From Hypnocyclicus thermotrophus (GTDB lineage: Bacteria; Fusobacteriota; Fusobacteriia; Fusobacteriales; Fusobacteriaceae): a stretch of DNA of 64,000 nucleotides. Shown here one piece after another: positions 1 to 11,300 of this stretch. The position numbers and the translations under genes were made by a program. The notes beneath the pieces are model-generated. The model made no database searches, was not told the DNA's origin, and saw only the letters and a program-made list of their open reading frames with translations. The stretch's first letter is position 1. Each line of letters starts with the position of its first letter. The stretch spans positions 1-64,000 of the forward strand of contig NZ_SOBG01000010.1 of the NCBI RefSeq assembly GCF_004365575.1, given 5' to 3'.

Positions 1-194
1 ATTTTCCCTATTTCAAAATAATCTACTCCTACTTTTACACATGTTTCATATACTTTCTTTACAAATTCATCACTAAAATGATAGTTATTTATTAACCCCC
101 CATCTCTTATTGTACAATCAAGTACTTTTACATCATCTCTTACTGTAAGCCAGCTACCTTTCTTATGAATATTTACAATTTTTTCTTTTGTCAT
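1..194 (-). CDS. Aldolase-type TIM-barrel (DRE-TIM/HMGL-like) protein, 5' part only
   Basis: Only the first 64 codons are inside the window; the gene runs off the left edge. The start has a strong AGGAGGA ribosome site. Residues 25-33 read LDCTIRDGG, the metal-binding D-x-T-x-R-D signature of the DRE-TIM metallolyase superfamily (4-hydroxy-2-oxovalerate aldolase, HMG-CoA lyase, isopropylmalate synthase relatives). The stretch that follows, ending GVDYFEIG, fits the first strand-helix of that barrel. It most resembles the stand-alone aldolase catalytic domain proteins of anaerobes, often found in polysaccharide or acyl-sugar loci. The substrate cannot be told from this fragment. Confidence 0.7.
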   Translation of the reverse strand, partial: MTKEKIVNIHKKGSWLTVRDDVKVLDCTIRDGGLINNYHFSDEFVKKVYETCVKVGVDYFEIGK

Positions 195-439
195 AAAACT
201 TCCTCCTAAATTCTACTATTCTACCGTACTACAAATACTATTATACTCTATTCGTATAAATTTTAAAAATTATTTTTTTGAATATTTTTGTATCAATATA
301 TTAAGATAATTTTTATAAAAAATCAAGTATTATTTTTTTTACTCTTATTTTACATTTTTAAAATATAATTTTTACGTTCTTATGATATTATTTATTATCA
401 ATAAAAATTATTAATAAAAAATTTATTTCGAGGTGAAAA

Positions 440-2602
440 ATGAAAAAAAGAAAATTTTTTTTTATACAATATGTAAAAAAAATATATAATTTATTTAGAA
501 AATTTAAATTAAATAATATCAATTTTTCTAAAGATAGCATTAAAACTAAAATAACTATTAGTATCATCCCTATAATTCTTTTAATACTTTTAATTATTAA
601 TATTTATAGTTTAAATGCTGTTGAAAATAGTATGTACGAAAAAGCTATTACTAAAACAGAACTAAGTTCAAATAATTTAAGAGAATTATTAAATACTAAA
701 ATAAATACAATTAAAAATATTTCTATTCTTCTTCAAAATATAGATAAAAAAAATTTACTTTTAAAATTAGATGCATTGTCAAAACACGATAAAAAAATAG
801 ACTATTTCTTTATTGCTGATAAAACTGGTATCGCTTTGTCTACTAAATCAAAAAAATATAATTTTTCAAAAGAAAAATTTTTTTTAGAAGTAATAAAGGG
901 GCAAATGTTTTCTTATGATACTTATAATGATGATGATAATAAAACTCTTATTCTTACATCACCTTATTTTTACCAAAATAAATTAGAAGGTGTTATTGGA
1001 ATAGCTTTAAATATAAAAAAATTAAATAATATTGTTAATTCTATTATCTTAAGTAATGATGGTTATAATTATATAATCGATCAATATGGTAAAATTTTAA
1101 TTCACCCAAACAATGATATGATTGGAGTAAATTTAAGAAAAGTTTCTAATAATAGAAATTATAATATAACTCAAAATATTGTTGATGCAATTAATAAGAT
1201 AATAGATCGAAAAAAATATGTAAAATACAAATTTAATAATGTTTCTAAATATGCTTTTGGAAATAAAATAGAAAATTATGATACTATTCAAGCATCAGAT
1301 TATAGTTTTTATTTCATCTCTACTATTCCAAGTAGTAGCTTTTATAATAAACTAAATAATTTACGTATAAATATAATTTTATTTACATTATTTTTATCTT
1401 TAATTTTATCCAGTATAATATATTTGATAATAAATAAAGTTTCTAATAATATAATAAATGTAAAAAATATGATGAAAGAAATTTCTTTAGGAAATGGCGA
1501 CCTTAGTAAACGATTAATTATTACTTCAAAAGATGAAATAGGAGAACTAGCAAAATATTTTAATATTTTTATTGAAAAAATAGAAAACATAGTTATTTCT
1601 ACAAAACAAGAAAGTAAAAAAGTTCATAAAATATCTAAACATTTAAAAGAAGATATGTTTCTTTTATTATCAGAAAATATAGAACATAAAAGTAATAGTT
1701 TAAAGTATAAAATGAAAAATATTATAAATAATATAGAAAATCAATCTATATCCGTAAAAAATATACATGGAGAAATTACAAACATTTCAAATATTATTAC
1801 AGATATAACTAATCAATCCAATTCAAGTCTAAAAATATCTTCTGAAGCTGCTAATAGTGCAACTAAAGGAAGTAAAATATTAACTGAAAGTTTAAATAAT
1901 ATACAAGAAATAGAATTAATTGTAAATGACATGGAAAAAGAGATTTTTTCTCTTAGCAACGAATCTAAAGAAATAGCAAAAATAACAGTACTAATATCAC
2001 ATATATCAGAACAAACAAATTTACTTGCATTAAATGCAGCAATAGAAGCAGCGAGAGCAGGAGAAGCAGGAAAAGGGTTTGCAGTAGTTGCTAATGAAAT
2101 AAAAAAATTAGCTGCTCTTTCAAAAGAATCTACAAACAATGTTGATTTTTTAATTAAAAATATACAATCAAAAATAGATAATACCGTCAAAATAGCAAAA
2201 GAAGGACATATTAAAATAGAAAATAGTAGTAAAACATCGAAAAAATCAGAAAAAATATTAAATGAAATTATTGAAAAAATAAATTTAACTAATAATTCAG
2301 TACAAATAATCCACAATAAAACTTATGAACAAAATCTTGCTATAAGTAAAATAATTGAACTTATCAATACTATTAGTAATAATAGTATTGATATAGAAAA
2401 AATTTCTAAAGAAGAATTAAAAATTATGGAAACAGTTATCAAAAAAAATATTCATTCTTCTAAAAAATTACTTCACGCTTCTGATAAATTAAAAAAGAAT
2501 GTTGCTCAATTTAAAATAACTAAATCAAACCAAATAAAAATTGATTCTTTAAAAGAAAACTTTATTCCTGATATTATATATAATAAAGTAACAAAACTCT
2601 AA
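440..2602 (+). CDS. Methyl-accepting chemotaxis protein with extracytoplasmic Cache-like sensor
   Basis: This 720-residue transmembrane chemoreceptor has a transmembrane helix at about 38-60, a periplasmic sensor of about 250 residues with dCache-like features, a second helix at about 305-333, then a HAMP segment (GNGDLSKRL...[11 protein letters not shown]). The cytoplasmic hairpin carries the kinase-control tip [20 protein letters not shown] near residue 522. The start follows a GAGGTGA ribosome site. It should signal through CheA/CheW to the flagellar motor; no che gene is in the window, so it is an orphan receptor. The ligand is unknown; Cache sensors usually bind amino acids or small carboxylates. 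It faces pyrE convergently across a shared hairpin. Confidence 0.93.
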   Translation: MKKRKFFFIQYVKKIYNLFRKFKLNNINFSKDSIKTKITISIIPIILLILLIINIYSLNAVENSMYEKAITKTELSSNNLRELLNTKINTIKNISILLQNIDKKNLLLKLDALSKHDKKIDYFFIADKTGIALSTKSKKYNFSKEKFFLEVIKGQMFSYDTYNDDDNKTLILTSPYFYQNKLEGVIGIALNIKKLNNIVNSIILSNDGYNYIIDQYGKILIHPNNDMIGVNLRKVSNNRNYNITQNIVDAINKIIDRKKYVKYKFNNVSKYAFGNKIENYDTIQASDYSFYFISTIPSSSFYNKLNNLRINIILFTLFLSLILSSIIYLIINKVSNNIINVKNMMKEISLGNGDLSKRLIITSKDEIGELAKYFNIFIEKIENIVISTKQESKKVHKISKHLKEDMFLLLSENIEHKSNSLKYKMKNIINNIENQSISVKNIHGEITNISNIITDITNQSNSSLKISSEAANSATKGSKILTESLNNIQEIELIVNDMEKEIFSLSNESKEIAKITVLISHISEQTNLLALNAAIEAARAGEAGKGFAVVANEIKKLAALSKESTNNVDFLIKNIQSKIDNTVKIAKEGHIKIENSSKTSKKSEKILNEIIEKINLTNNSVQIIHNKTYEQNLAISKIIELINTISNNSIDIEKISKEELKIMETVIKKNIHSSKKLLHASDKLKKNVAQFKITKSNQIKIDSLKENFIPDIIYNKVTKL

Positions 2603-2627
2603 AAGCTGCCAAACTTTGACAGCTTTT
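2601..2627. terminator. Bidirectional terminator between chemoreceptor and pyrE
   Basis: An 8-bp perfect stem, AAAAGCTG/CAGCTTTT, extends by one more C-G pair past a mismatch. A-rich and T-rich flanks let it work on both strands. It separates the convergent chemoreceptor and pyr operon. Confidence 0.7.
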
Positions 2628-2630
2628 AAG

Positions 2631-3248
2631 TTATTTTCCCCAGTTTTCTGGATCTATATTCCATGTTTTTGCTATATTTAATTCTTCTTCTGTTATAAAT
2701 TTATCCTCTTTTGCTACTTCTAAAAGAGTTGAAAAATTAGTTATTGTTTCAAAATTTGTATTTATTCTTTTAAAATTATCAAATGCTTTTTTAAATTCAT
2801 ATGAAAATATAGCTGCTACTTCTACTTCACTTGCACCTTCACCTTTACAGGCTTCTACAGCTGTTATACAACTTCCTCCTGTTGAAATAAGATCTTCTAT
2901 TACTATTACTTTTTTACCTTTGACTTCTGCCCCCTCTATCTGTTTTCCTGCACCATGAGCTTTTTTCTTACTTCTGATATATGCCATAGGTTTATTTATT
3001 CTATCTGCTATAAATGAGGCCCAAGGAATTCCTGCTGTTGCAGTCCCCGCTATCACATCATACTCTTTATCTTTTAATAAATCTATAAATGTATTTACTA
3101 TTTCTCCTCTTTCTTTTGGAAAAGCTATCATTTTTCTATTATCACAGTATATAGGACTTTTTATTCCTGATACAAATATAAATGGTTCTTTTACATTAAG
3201 TCTTACCGCTTCTTTTTCTAATAAATGTCTTGCTATATTTTTATTCAT
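2631..3248 (-). CDS. pyrE: Orotate phosphoribosyltransferase
   Basis: Joins orotate to PRPP to make OMP, the fifth step of UMP synthesis. The 205-residue length is normal. The PRPP-binding signature VIVIEDLISTGGS lies at residues 114-126, and the K/R-rich loop RSKKKAHGAGKQIEG that closes over the active site precedes it. It is the last gene of the pyr operon. Its ATG overlaps the 3' end of pyrC by 8 bp, so translation is probably coupled. A hairpin follows immediately. Confidence 0.96.
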   Translation of the reverse strand: MNKNIARHLLEKEAVRLNVKEPFIFVSGIKSPIYCDNRKMIAFPKERGEIVNTFIDLLKDKEYDVIAGTATAGIPWASFIADRINKPMAYIRSKKKAHGAGKQIEGAEVKGKKVIVIEDLISTGGSCITAVEACKGEGASEVEVAAIFSYEFKKAFDNFKRINTNFETITNFSTLLEVAKEDKFITEEELNIAKTWNIDPENWGK

Positions 3249-4428
3249 TAATATCTACTTCCCTTCCTCTGTTATCATAAAATTCATCATTTTCAAAGAT
3301 TTTTCTTCCATTTACTATAGTAGTAATTACTTTCCCATATACATCCCATCCATTAAATGATGTATAACCACATTTTGATACTATATTTTCATTCTTTAGT
3401 GTATATTTATTTTTTATATCTACTATTATTATATCTGCAAAATATCCTTCTTCTAATCTCCCTCTACATTTTATATCAAATATTTTTGCTGGGTTTTCAG
3501 AATACATTTTTATTATTTTTTCAAGTGAAATTTTATTGTTTTTATATGCTGTAATTAAAAGAGCTAATGATGTTTCTACTCCAGGAATTCCAAAAGTAAT
3601 TTTTTCTTCTTTTTCTTTTAATAAATGCGGTGCATGGTCTGTTCCTATTGTATCAATTACCCCTTCTTCTATTGCTTCCCATAATGCTTTTACATCTTCA
3701 TCTGTTTTTAATTCAGGTTTCATTATATTTATATAAGTTTTATTCTTTTTTGTTAAAAATAAGTGATGTGGAGTTACTTCACAATAAATATTTTTATATT
3801 CTTTTTTATATTTTTTTATGATTTTCAGCTCTTCTTTAGTAGAAATATGACATAAATATAATGGTTTATCATGTTTTATTGCAAGCTTAATAGCCTTTTC
3901 CACCATTTCACCTTCTGCATGTACTGATATCTTTTTACTTGTTTTAAATATATTATCAAGAATTTCATCATCTTCTATAAGCATTTTTCCTGTTGATACA
4001 TTCATAAATATTTTAGTGGAACATATATTTTTAGCTTTTTTTATTTCATTTGAATTATCATTATAACTGCCACCAAAATGAAATCCATAATTTACTATTG
4101 ATTTTTTTGCAAGTTCTCTTTTTAAATAAAGGCTCTCAATATCAATTGTAGCTGGATTTGTATTTGGCATATCAATAAATGTAGTTATTCCTCCCTTTGC
4201 ACATGCTTTACTTCCTGTTAAAAAATCTTCTTTCTGCGTAAATCCTGGTTCTCTCATATGAGTATGTACATCTATCATTCCTGGTAAAGTATAATTTCCT
4301 TTTGCATCTATTATTTTTGTGTTTTCCCCATATATATTCTCATCAATTTTAATTATTTTTTCATTATTAATAAGAATATCCATTAGATTATTATATCCTA
4401 TTAATTTTGCATTTTTTATTAGAAGCAT
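3241..4428 (-). CDS. pyrC: Dihydroorotase
   Basis: Cyclises carbamoyl-aspartate to dihydroorotate in the third step of UMP synthesis. This 395-residue amidohydrolase carries the metal-binding DVHTHMREP motif at residues 53-61 and GTDHAPH near 262, which holds the catalytic Asp and a substrate-binding His. It is somewhat shorter than typical class I enzymes of about 425 residues, but both termini look complete. A GGGG-containing ribosome site precedes it. It sits between pyrF (107-bp gap) and pyrE (8-bp overlap). Confidence 0.95.
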   Translation of the reverse strand: MLLIKNAKLIGYNNLMDILINNEKIIKIDENIYGENTKIIDAKGNYTLPGMIDVHTHMREPGFTQKEDFLTGSKACAKGGITTFIDMPNTNPATIDIESLYLKRELAKKSIVNYGFHFGGSYNDNSNEIKKAKNICSTKIFMNVSTGKMLIEDDEILDNIFKTSKKISVHAEGEMVEKAIKLAIKHDKPLYLCHISTKEELKIIKKYKKEYKNIYCEVTPHHLFLTKKNKTYINIMKPELKTDEDVKALWEAIEEGVIDTIGTDHAPHLLKEKEEKITFGIPGVETSLALLITAYKNNKISLEKIIKMYSENPAKIFDIKCRGRLEEGYFADIIIVDIKNKYTLKNENIVSKCGYTSFNGWDVYGKVITTIVNGRKIFENDEFYDNRGREVDINE

Positions 4429-4535
4429 TTTTCAACCCCTTTTATTTTTAATTGAAATTATAATTAATTTATCTAAATCCATTTTCATAGTATTTTAATT
4501 ATTGCTCTACTTCTTAGCATATAAAAAATTCTTAT

Positions 4536-5240
4536 TTAAATTATAGCTTGTTTTATTTCATCAAGTACAAGCTTTGCAGCTTCTTTAGGATTGTCAGATT
4601 TTGTTATAGGTCTACCTACTACTATATAATCACAATTATTTTTTATTGCCTCATATGGTGTCATTACTCTTTTTTGATCATTTTTAGCTGCCCACTTTGG
4701 TCTTACTCCTGGACATATTGTTTTAAAATTTTTTCCATATTTTTCTTTAACTGATTTTGCTTCAAGCGGCGAACAAACTATTCCATTTAATCCACTTTTA
4801 TAGGCTAAATCTGCTAATTGACTTACTATTTCTTTAGTAGTTTTAGTAGTTGAAAACATCTCATTAAGGTTACTATCTGTAAGACTTGTAAGTACTGTCA
4901 CAGCTATAGCTAGTTGACTTTTATTTTTTGTAAGTTCTGCTACTTTTTTCATTGTTTCACTGCCAACACTAGCATGAATATTAAACATAAATACATCTTT
5001 TTCTATTGCAAATTTACTTGCAGCAAAAGTAGTATTTGGAATATCATGAAATTTTAAATCTAAAAAAACTTTTTTCTCTAAACTATGTATATAATCTACT
5101 GCCTTTCCATAAGAATTTAAAAATAATTCAAGTCCTACTTTAAATATTTCCACTTCATCTTTTAATTCATCTATTGTTTTTTTAGCCGATTCTAAATTAT
5201 CATAATCAAGTGCTACAATTAATTTTTCTTTATAATTCAC
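4536..5240 (-). CDS. pyrF: Orotidine-5'-phosphate decarboxylase
   Basis: Decarboxylates OMP to UMP, the last step of the pathway. At 234 residues it matches the bacterial short form. The catalytic D-K-D array is visible as DLKFHDIPNT at residues 61-70, and the phosphate-binding end reads YIVVGRPITKSDNP. It lies 36 bp downstream of pyrD. The 107-bp gap to pyrC is the second largest inside this operon-like run, after none elsewhere exceeding it, but I see no terminator in it, so co-transcription is likely. Confidence 0.96.
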   Translation of the reverse strand: MNYKEKLIVALDYDNLESAKKTIDELKDEVEIFKVGLELFLNSYGKAVDYIHSLEKKVFLDLKFHDIPNTTFAASKFAIEKDVFMFNIHASVGSETMKKVAELTKNKSQLAIAVTVLTSLTDSNLNEMFSTTKTTKEIVSQLADLAYKSGLNGIVCSPLEAKSVKEKYGKNFKTICPGVRPKWAAKNDQKRVMTPYEAIKNNCDYIVVGRPITKSDNPKEAAKLVLDEIKQAII

Positions 5241-5276
5241 TATCTTCCCCCTATTTTATTTTTCTTTATAATTTTG

Positions 5277-6191
5277 CTATTTATGCAATATTCCTACTAT
5301 ATCAGATATATTCTTTAGTTTTTCTTCTTTACAATATTTATTAAGCCCTTCAATAACTTCTACTGGTAATAATGGATTTGTAAAAATACTAGTTCCCAAC
5401 GATACAGCAGAAGCTCCTGCCATCATAAATTCTATTGCATCTTTGGTAGAACTAATTCCACCCATTCCTAATATTGGGATATTTACAGCTTTATATACTT
5501 GATATACTATTCTAAGAGCTACTGGTTTTACTGCAGGCCCTGAAAAGCCGCCAAATATATTTCCAAGTACAGGTTTTTTCTTCTCTATGTCTATTGCCAT
5601 TCCAAGTAATGTATTTATTATAGCTATTGCATCAGCACCATTATCTTCTACAAGTTTTGCAATATAAGATATATCTGTTACATTTGGAGATAATTTTACT
5701 ATTAGCGGTTTTTTAGTTACCTCTCTTACTTTTCTAGTTACTTCGGCAGCAATTTTAGGATTTGCACCAAATGCCATTCCACCGTCTTTTACATTTGGAC
5801 AAGAAATATTTAATTCTATACCAGCAATCCTATCTATCTTATCTATTTTTTCAGTAAGTTCTACATATTCTTCTATTGTTTTCCCATTTAAATTTACTAT
5901 TAAATTAGTAGAAATATCTTCTTCCAATTCTTTCATTGTTATATTTTTAAAATGTTCAAATCCCGGATTTTCAAGACCAATCGAATTTAACATACCAGAT
6001 GGGGTTTCAGCTATTCTAGTTCCTGGATTCCCTTTTCGAGGCTCTAAAGTAAGTCCTTTTAAAACTATTGCTCCTAATACATTTGGATCAAAATAATCAC
6101 TATATTCTTTTCCCCATCCAAATGTACCTGAAGCAGTCATTATAGGATTTTTCATGTCTATCCCACAAAAATTTGTCTTTAATTTATTCAT
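5277..6191 (-). CDS. pyrD: Dihydroorotate dehydrogenase, class 1B catalytic subunit
   Basis: Oxidises dihydroorotate to orotate using FMN. The 304-residue TIM barrel has the catalytic Cys of class 1 enzymes in NISCPN (Cys131), and substrate-loop residues in NSIGLENPG. Class 1B enzymes pass electrons to NAD through the PyrK subunit; pyrK is directly upstream and its stop overlaps this start by one base (TAATG). This makes the NAD-linked 1B heterotetramer the clear assignment, which suits an anaerobe without quinone-linked respiration. Confidence 0.96.
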   Translation of the reverse strand: MNKLKTNFCGIDMKNPIMTASGTFGWGKEYSDYFDPNVLGAIVLKGLTLEPRKGNPGTRIAETPSGMLNSIGLENPGFEHFKNITMKELEEDISTNLIVNLNGKTIEEYVELTEKIDKIDRIAGIELNISCPNVKDGGMAFGANPKIAAEVTRKVREVTKKPLIVKLSPNVTDISYIAKLVEDNGADAIAIINTLLGMAIDIEKKKPVLGNIFGGFSGPAVKPVALRIVYQVYKAVNIPILGMGGISSTKDAIEFMMAGASAVSLGTSIFTNPLLPVEVIEGLNKYCKEEKLKNISDIVGILHK

Positions 6192-6955
6192 TATTTTATC
6201 ACCTCTTTACTATTAAATACAGGCCCATCTTTACATACTTTTTTCATTCCTTTTGTTGTTTCTATAGAACACCCCATACATGCTCCTGTTCCACATCCCA
6301 TTCTTTCTTCTAATGACACTTCACAATAAATATTATTTTTATGAGCTACTTCCGCTACTTTTTCCATCATTATATGTGGCCCACAAGTAAATATCATATT
6401 AATATTTTCTTTTTCTAAAATCTCTTTTAATTTTTCTACTGTATTTTTCTTTTCACCTATACTTCCATCATCACTTACTACTATTGTATTTTTAAAATTA
6501 ATATTTTTTAATATTTCAAAAGCATATTTATCTCTTCCGCCAGCTATAAAAACAACTTTATTTTCTTTATTTACCTGTTTTATTAGCTCTTTTAATGGTG
6601 CTATTCCCATTCCACCACCTATTATAGCTATTTTTTTATCTTTTATATTTATAGAAAATCCTTCCCCCAATGGTCCCTGTATATTTATTATATCTCCAGC
6701 TTTAAGAGTAGACAATTCTTTAGTTCCTTTCCCTACTGTTTCATAATAAAATTCTAAAACTCCATTTTCTTTATCAATATTATGAATACTAATAGGTCTT
6801 CTAAGTATAAGTGCATTATCTAAAGGTTTTATCATACAAAATTGCCCAGCTTTAATCTCTTTTATTATTTTTTCACTTTTTACTTTTAATAAATAGTATC
6901 TACTTCCTAAACAAATATTTTCAATTATTTTTACATCTTCTAAAAAAGCTGCCAT
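6191..6955 (-). CDS. pyrK: Dihydroorotate dehydrogenase electron-transfer subunit
   Basis: FAD and [2Fe-2S] subunit that carries electrons from PyrD to NAD+. It is a ferredoxin-reductase-type fold of 254 residues: the FAD-binding RRPISIHNI, the nucleotide-binding GGGMGIAPLKEL, and four cluster cysteines at 221, 226, 229 and 241 in the C-terminal GCGTGACMGC region. It is placed between pyrI and pyrD with a 1-base overlap to pyrD, as expected for a tightly coupled partner. Confidence 0.95.
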   Translation of the reverse strand: MAAFLEDVKIIENICLGSRYYLLKVKSEKIIKEIKAGQFCMIKPLDNALILRRPISIHNIDKENGVLEFYYETVGKGTKELSTLKAGDIINIQGPLGEGFSINIKDKKIAIIGGGMGIAPLKELIKQVNKENKVVFIAGGRDKYAFEILKNINFKNTIVVSDDGSIGEKKNTVEKLKEILEKENINMIFTCGPHIMMEKVAEVAHKNNIYCEVSLEERMGCGTGACMGCSIETTKGMKKVCKDGPVFNSKEVIK

Positions 6956-6964
6956 TATTCCCCC

Positions 6965-7408
6965 TTATTTTATTGATAATTTTTCTATTTCTTTTTCTCT
7001 TTCACAGTAATTACATCTTGCTGTATTCTCTTTTTCATCTATATAAAATTTTGATTTTACATTTTCATTATTAGTTATACATTTTGGATTTGTACACACT
7101 AATATATCTTCTATTGTTTTTGGTAAACTTGGTATTAATTTTTCTTTTACTTTAAAATTCTCTATAATATTCACTGTAATATTATGTGCAATAAGTGTTA
7201 TTTTTTCTATTTCTTTTTCAGTTAAATATTTATTAGCTATTTTTATAAGTCCCTTTTTTTTTAAAGATTTACTTGGTAGATTAAATGCTAATGTTATAGT
7301 ATCGTCATATTCTGACAAACTTAATATTTCCATTATTTTTAATGTTTTTTCTGATGGAATATGATCTATTACCGTTCCATTTTCTATAGCTGTTATTTGT
7401 AATTCCAT
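6965..7408 (-). CDS. pyrI: Aspartate carbamoyltransferase regulatory subunit
   Basis: Nucleotide-sensing subunit of ATCase; in the E. coli enzyme it binds CTP/UTP (inhibition) and ATP (activation). The 147 residues comprise an N-terminal allosteric domain (IENGTVIDHIP) and a C-terminal zinc domain with the four expected cysteines at 105, 110, 132 and 135. It starts 1 bp after pyrB ends, so the pair is translated together. Its presence predicts feedback control of the enzyme on top of attenuation of the operon. Confidence 0.95.
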   Translation of the reverse strand: MELQITAIENGTVIDHIPSEKTLKIMEILSLSEYDDTITLAFNLPSKSLKKKGLIKIANKYLTEKEIEKITLIAHNITVNIIENFKVKEKLIPSLPKTIEDILVCTNPKCITNNENVKSKFYIDEKENTARCNYCEREKEIEKLSIK

Positions 7409-7409
7409 T

Positions 7410-8342
7410 TTAATCCCCCAATTTATCCAATTTATTTAATGATAATGCAAGTAGTGCTTGCCTTACTGGTACTCCATTTTTTGCTTGTTCAAAATATTTC
7501 GCATAAATTGTATTATCAAGATCTATATCAATTTCATCTACTCTAGGAAGAGGATGTAATATTCTTAGATTTTTATTATTTGCCTTTTCTATAATTTCTT
7601 TATTTATTATATATATTCCTTTTACTTTTTGATATTCTTCATCATCAGGAAATCTCTCTCTTTGAATTCTTGTCATATAAAAAAAGTCAATTTTAGATAA
7701 AATTTCATTATAGTTATTCATTGATTCATATTTTATATTTAATTTTTCCAACTCTTTTAAAATATATTTTGGCATTTGAAGATTATCAGGAGCTACAAAA
7801 TAAAATGTAGTATTAAAATGTGAAAGAGCTCTAGCTAATGAATGTACTGTTCTTCCGTATTTCAAATCTCCTACAAATGCTATTTTTATATTATCTAAAT
7901 TCCCACGTTCTTTTTTTATTGTGTATAAATCAAGTAATGTTTGAGTTGGGTGTTGATTTGCTCCATCACCAGCATTTATTATAGGTATTTTTGAAATTTC
8001 ACTTGCTAGTTTTGCAGATCCATCATTTGGATGCCTAATTATTATAATATCTGAATATGCTTCAGCCATTCTTATTGTATCTGCTAATGATTCGCCTTTA
8101 GATTTTGACGTTCCTGCAGGTGAATCAAATCCTAATACTTGTGCTCCAAGCCTTTGAGCTGCTGACCAAAATGATAATCTCGTACGAGTTGATGGTTCAA
8201 AAAAAAGAGTTGATACTATATATCCTTTTAAAAGTTCATTATTTGGATTATTTTCTATATATTCTGCTGTATCTAAAATATGCTCTATCTCTTCTTTTGT
8301 TAAATCATTAAGTGATATTATATCTTTCCTTGATTTATACAT
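7410..8342 (-). CDS. pyrB: Aspartate carbamoyltransferase catalytic subunit
   Basis: Condenses carbamoyl phosphate with aspartate, the committed step of pyrimidine synthesis. The 310 residues match the E. coli catalytic chain. The carbamoyl-phosphate loop STRTR is at residues 51-55, GDGANQHPTQTLLDLY follows, and the aspartate-domain motif HPLPRVDEID lies near the C-terminus. With PyrI directly downstream it should form the class B (c6r6) holoenzyme. Confidence 0.96.
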   Translation of the reverse strand: MYKSRKDIISLNDLTKEEIEHILDTAEYIENNPNNELLKGYIVSTLFFEPSTRTRLSFWSAAQRLGAQVLGFDSPAGTSKSKGESLADTIRMAEAYSDIIIIRHPNDGSAKLASEISKIPIINAGDGANQHPTQTLLDLYTIKKERGNLDNIKIAFVGDLKYGRTVHSLARALSHFNTTFYFVAPDNLQMPKYILKELEKLNIKYESMNNYNEILSKIDFFYMTRIQRERFPDDEEYQKVKGIYIINKEIIEKANNKNLRILHPLPRVDEIDIDLDNTIYAKYFEQAKNGVPVRQALLALSLNKLDKLGD

Positions 8343-8393
8343 TTTACCCCCTATATTCTCTATATTTTTATTTAGTAATAATTATTTGAAATA

Positions 8394-11300
8394 CTATATT
8401 TCATTTATATCAAATACCTCTTGAACATTTTTATGTATTTTATTTTCTAATATGTTTATTACTGCATTTAATGTATCCAATGATGTAATTATCTCTATTC
8501 CATATTCAATTGCTGTTCTTCTTATTTTAAATCCATCACTTTGTACATTATTTGCTTTTGTTGGAGTATTTATTACTAAATCTATCTCTCTATTTTTTAA
8601 TTTATCTAAAATATTTGGATATCCCTCAGTAATTTTATTTATTATTTCACTTTCTATTCCATTTTCTTTTAAAAAATTGTGAGTTCCTTCTGTTGCTATT
8701 AAATTAAATTTTAATTTTATAAGTCTTTTTGCTATATCTATTAATTCTTGTTTGTCGCTATCTTTTACTGTTACAAGTACATTTTTTCCAATTTTAGTAT
8801 AATCTTTATTAGACGCTATAAGTCCTTTATATATTGCCTCTTCTACTGTTTTTGCCACTCCAAGTACTTCTCCTGTAGATTTCATCTCAGGTCCTAAACT
8901 TACCTCTACATTTGATAACTTCTCTGTAGAAAATACTGGTACTTTTACTGCTACTAAATCTGCTCTTTTGTATATTCCAGTGCCATAAGGTAACTCTTTT
9001 AATTTTTTACCAAATATACAATTTGTCGCAATCTCTATCATTGGTACACCTGTTATTTTACTTATATATGGTACTGTTCTACTTGAACGAGGATTAACTT
9101 CTATTATATATAATTCTCCTTTAAACTCTATAAATTGTATATTTATCATTCCAATTACGTTTAACTCTTTTGCTATTTTTTTTGTATAATCAAGTATTTT
9201 TTCTTCTATTTCTTTTGATATATCTTGGGTTGGATATATTGTTATACTATCACCAGAATGTATCCCTGCTCTTTCTAAATGTTGCATTATTCCTGGAATA
9301 AGAATCTCTTCACCATCACATATTGCATCTACTTCAAGCTCAATTCCATTTAAATACTTATCTATTAATATTGGATTTTCAGGATCTCTATCAAATGAAT
9401 TTTCTAAATATTTTATTAAGTTTACTTTATCATAGCATATTTCCATACCTTGTCCACCAAGTACATATGATGGTCTTACAAGTACTGGATATTCTAATAT
9501 TTTAGCTGTTTTAATTCCATCTTTTACAGACCATATAGCTTTTCCTTTTGGTCTATTTATACTAAGCCTTTCCATCAAATCTTCAAATCTTTCTCTATCT
9601 TCTGCTTCATCTATTTTGTCATAAGAGGTTCCTAATATTTTAATTCCTTTTTCATCTAATATTTTAGCAAGTTTTATTGCTGTTTGCCCACCAAATTGTA
9701 ATATTACACCAATAGGTTTTTCTTTTTCTATTATATTTAAGACATCCTCTGATACAAGTGGTTCAAAATAAAGTTTATCTGCTATACTAAAATCTGTACT
9801 TACAGTTTCAGGATTATTATTTATTATAATTGTTTCATAACCTAATTTTTGTAATGCTTTTATTGAATGTACAGTACAATAATCAAATTCTATTCCTTGT
9901 CCTATTCTTATAGGTCCACTTCCTATTACTGCCACACTTTTCTTATCTGTGATTTCTACTTCATCAAATTCATCATAAGTAGAATAATAATACGGTGATA
10001 TTGCTTCAAATTCTGCCGCACAAGTATCAACCATTTTATAAGTAGGTTTTATTTTATATTCTATTCTTTTATTATATATGTCAAGTTCATCTATTCCCAT
10101 TAATTCAGCTATACCTTTATCAGAAAATCCTTTTCTTTTTAAATCTTTTAATAACTCAGGAGTTAGATTTTCTAAATTTAATGCTTTTAAATGCTCTTCA
10201 AGCTTTACTATCCATTCAAATTTTTCTATAAAAAAAATATCTATTCCTGTAAGTTTTGCTAAATTTCTTTTAAAATATCCTCTTCTTAAAAGCTCTACAA
10301 GGTCAAATATTCTTTCATCATCCGGTTTTTGTATTCTTTTTTTCAACTCTTCTATACTTCTTTTAGATGCTAATTTATGTACTAAATTATGTTGTCCTAT
10401 TTCCAATGAACGTATTCCTTTTAAAAATGCACTTTCAAAATTACTTGAAATTGCCATTATTTCTCCAGTTGCCATCATTTTAGTTCCAAGTATTTTATTT
10501 GCTTCTTTAAATTTATCAAATGGCCATTTTGGAATTTTTACTACTACATAGTCAAGTGCTGGTTCAAAACACGCATATGTTTTTCCTGTTACATCATTTT
10601 TTATTTCATCTAATGTATAACCGAGGGCTAATTTTGCTCCAACTTTTGCTATAGGATATCCAGTTGCCTTAGATGCTAATGCTGATGATCTACTAACCCT
10701 AGGATTAATCTCTATTATTGCATATTCAAATGAATCTGGATTTAATGCAAATTGAACATTACACCCTCCAATTACTCCTATTTCATTTATTATTTTTATA
10801 GCCGAAGTTCTAAGCATTTGATATTCTTTATCACTAAGTGTTTGAGAAGGTGCTACTACTATACTATCTCCTGTATGTATTCCAACTGGATCAATATTTT
10901 CCATATTGCATACTGTTATACAGTTCCCATTTCCATCTCTCATCACTTCATATTCTATCTCTTTCCATCCCAAAATTGACTTTTCTACAAGTACTTGACC
11001 TACTCTACTTAACTTTAATCCTTTTAACAAAATATTTTTTAATTCTTCTGGATTATCTGCTATTCCTCCACCACTTCCTCCAAGTGTATATGCTGGTCTT
11101 ACAACTACAGGATATCCTATCTCTGCTGCGAATTTTTCCCCTTCTTCAAGCGATTCTACTATTTTACTTTGTATTATTGGTTCTCCAATTTTTTCCATAG
11201 CTTGTTTAAATAGATCTCTATCTTCTCCTCTTTTAATTGATTTGATAGAAGTTCCTATTACTTTTACATTATACTTATCTAAAATTCCTTTATCATAAAG

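Noticed and set aside
1342-2316. Two minus-strand ORFs inside the first chemoreceptor gene
   Set aside because: Shadows of the chemoreceptor coding sequence, without ribosome sites or similarity to known proteins.
10078-11200. Several plus-strand ORFs of 75-157 codons inside carB
   Set aside because: Antisense shadows of a strongly conserved gene.
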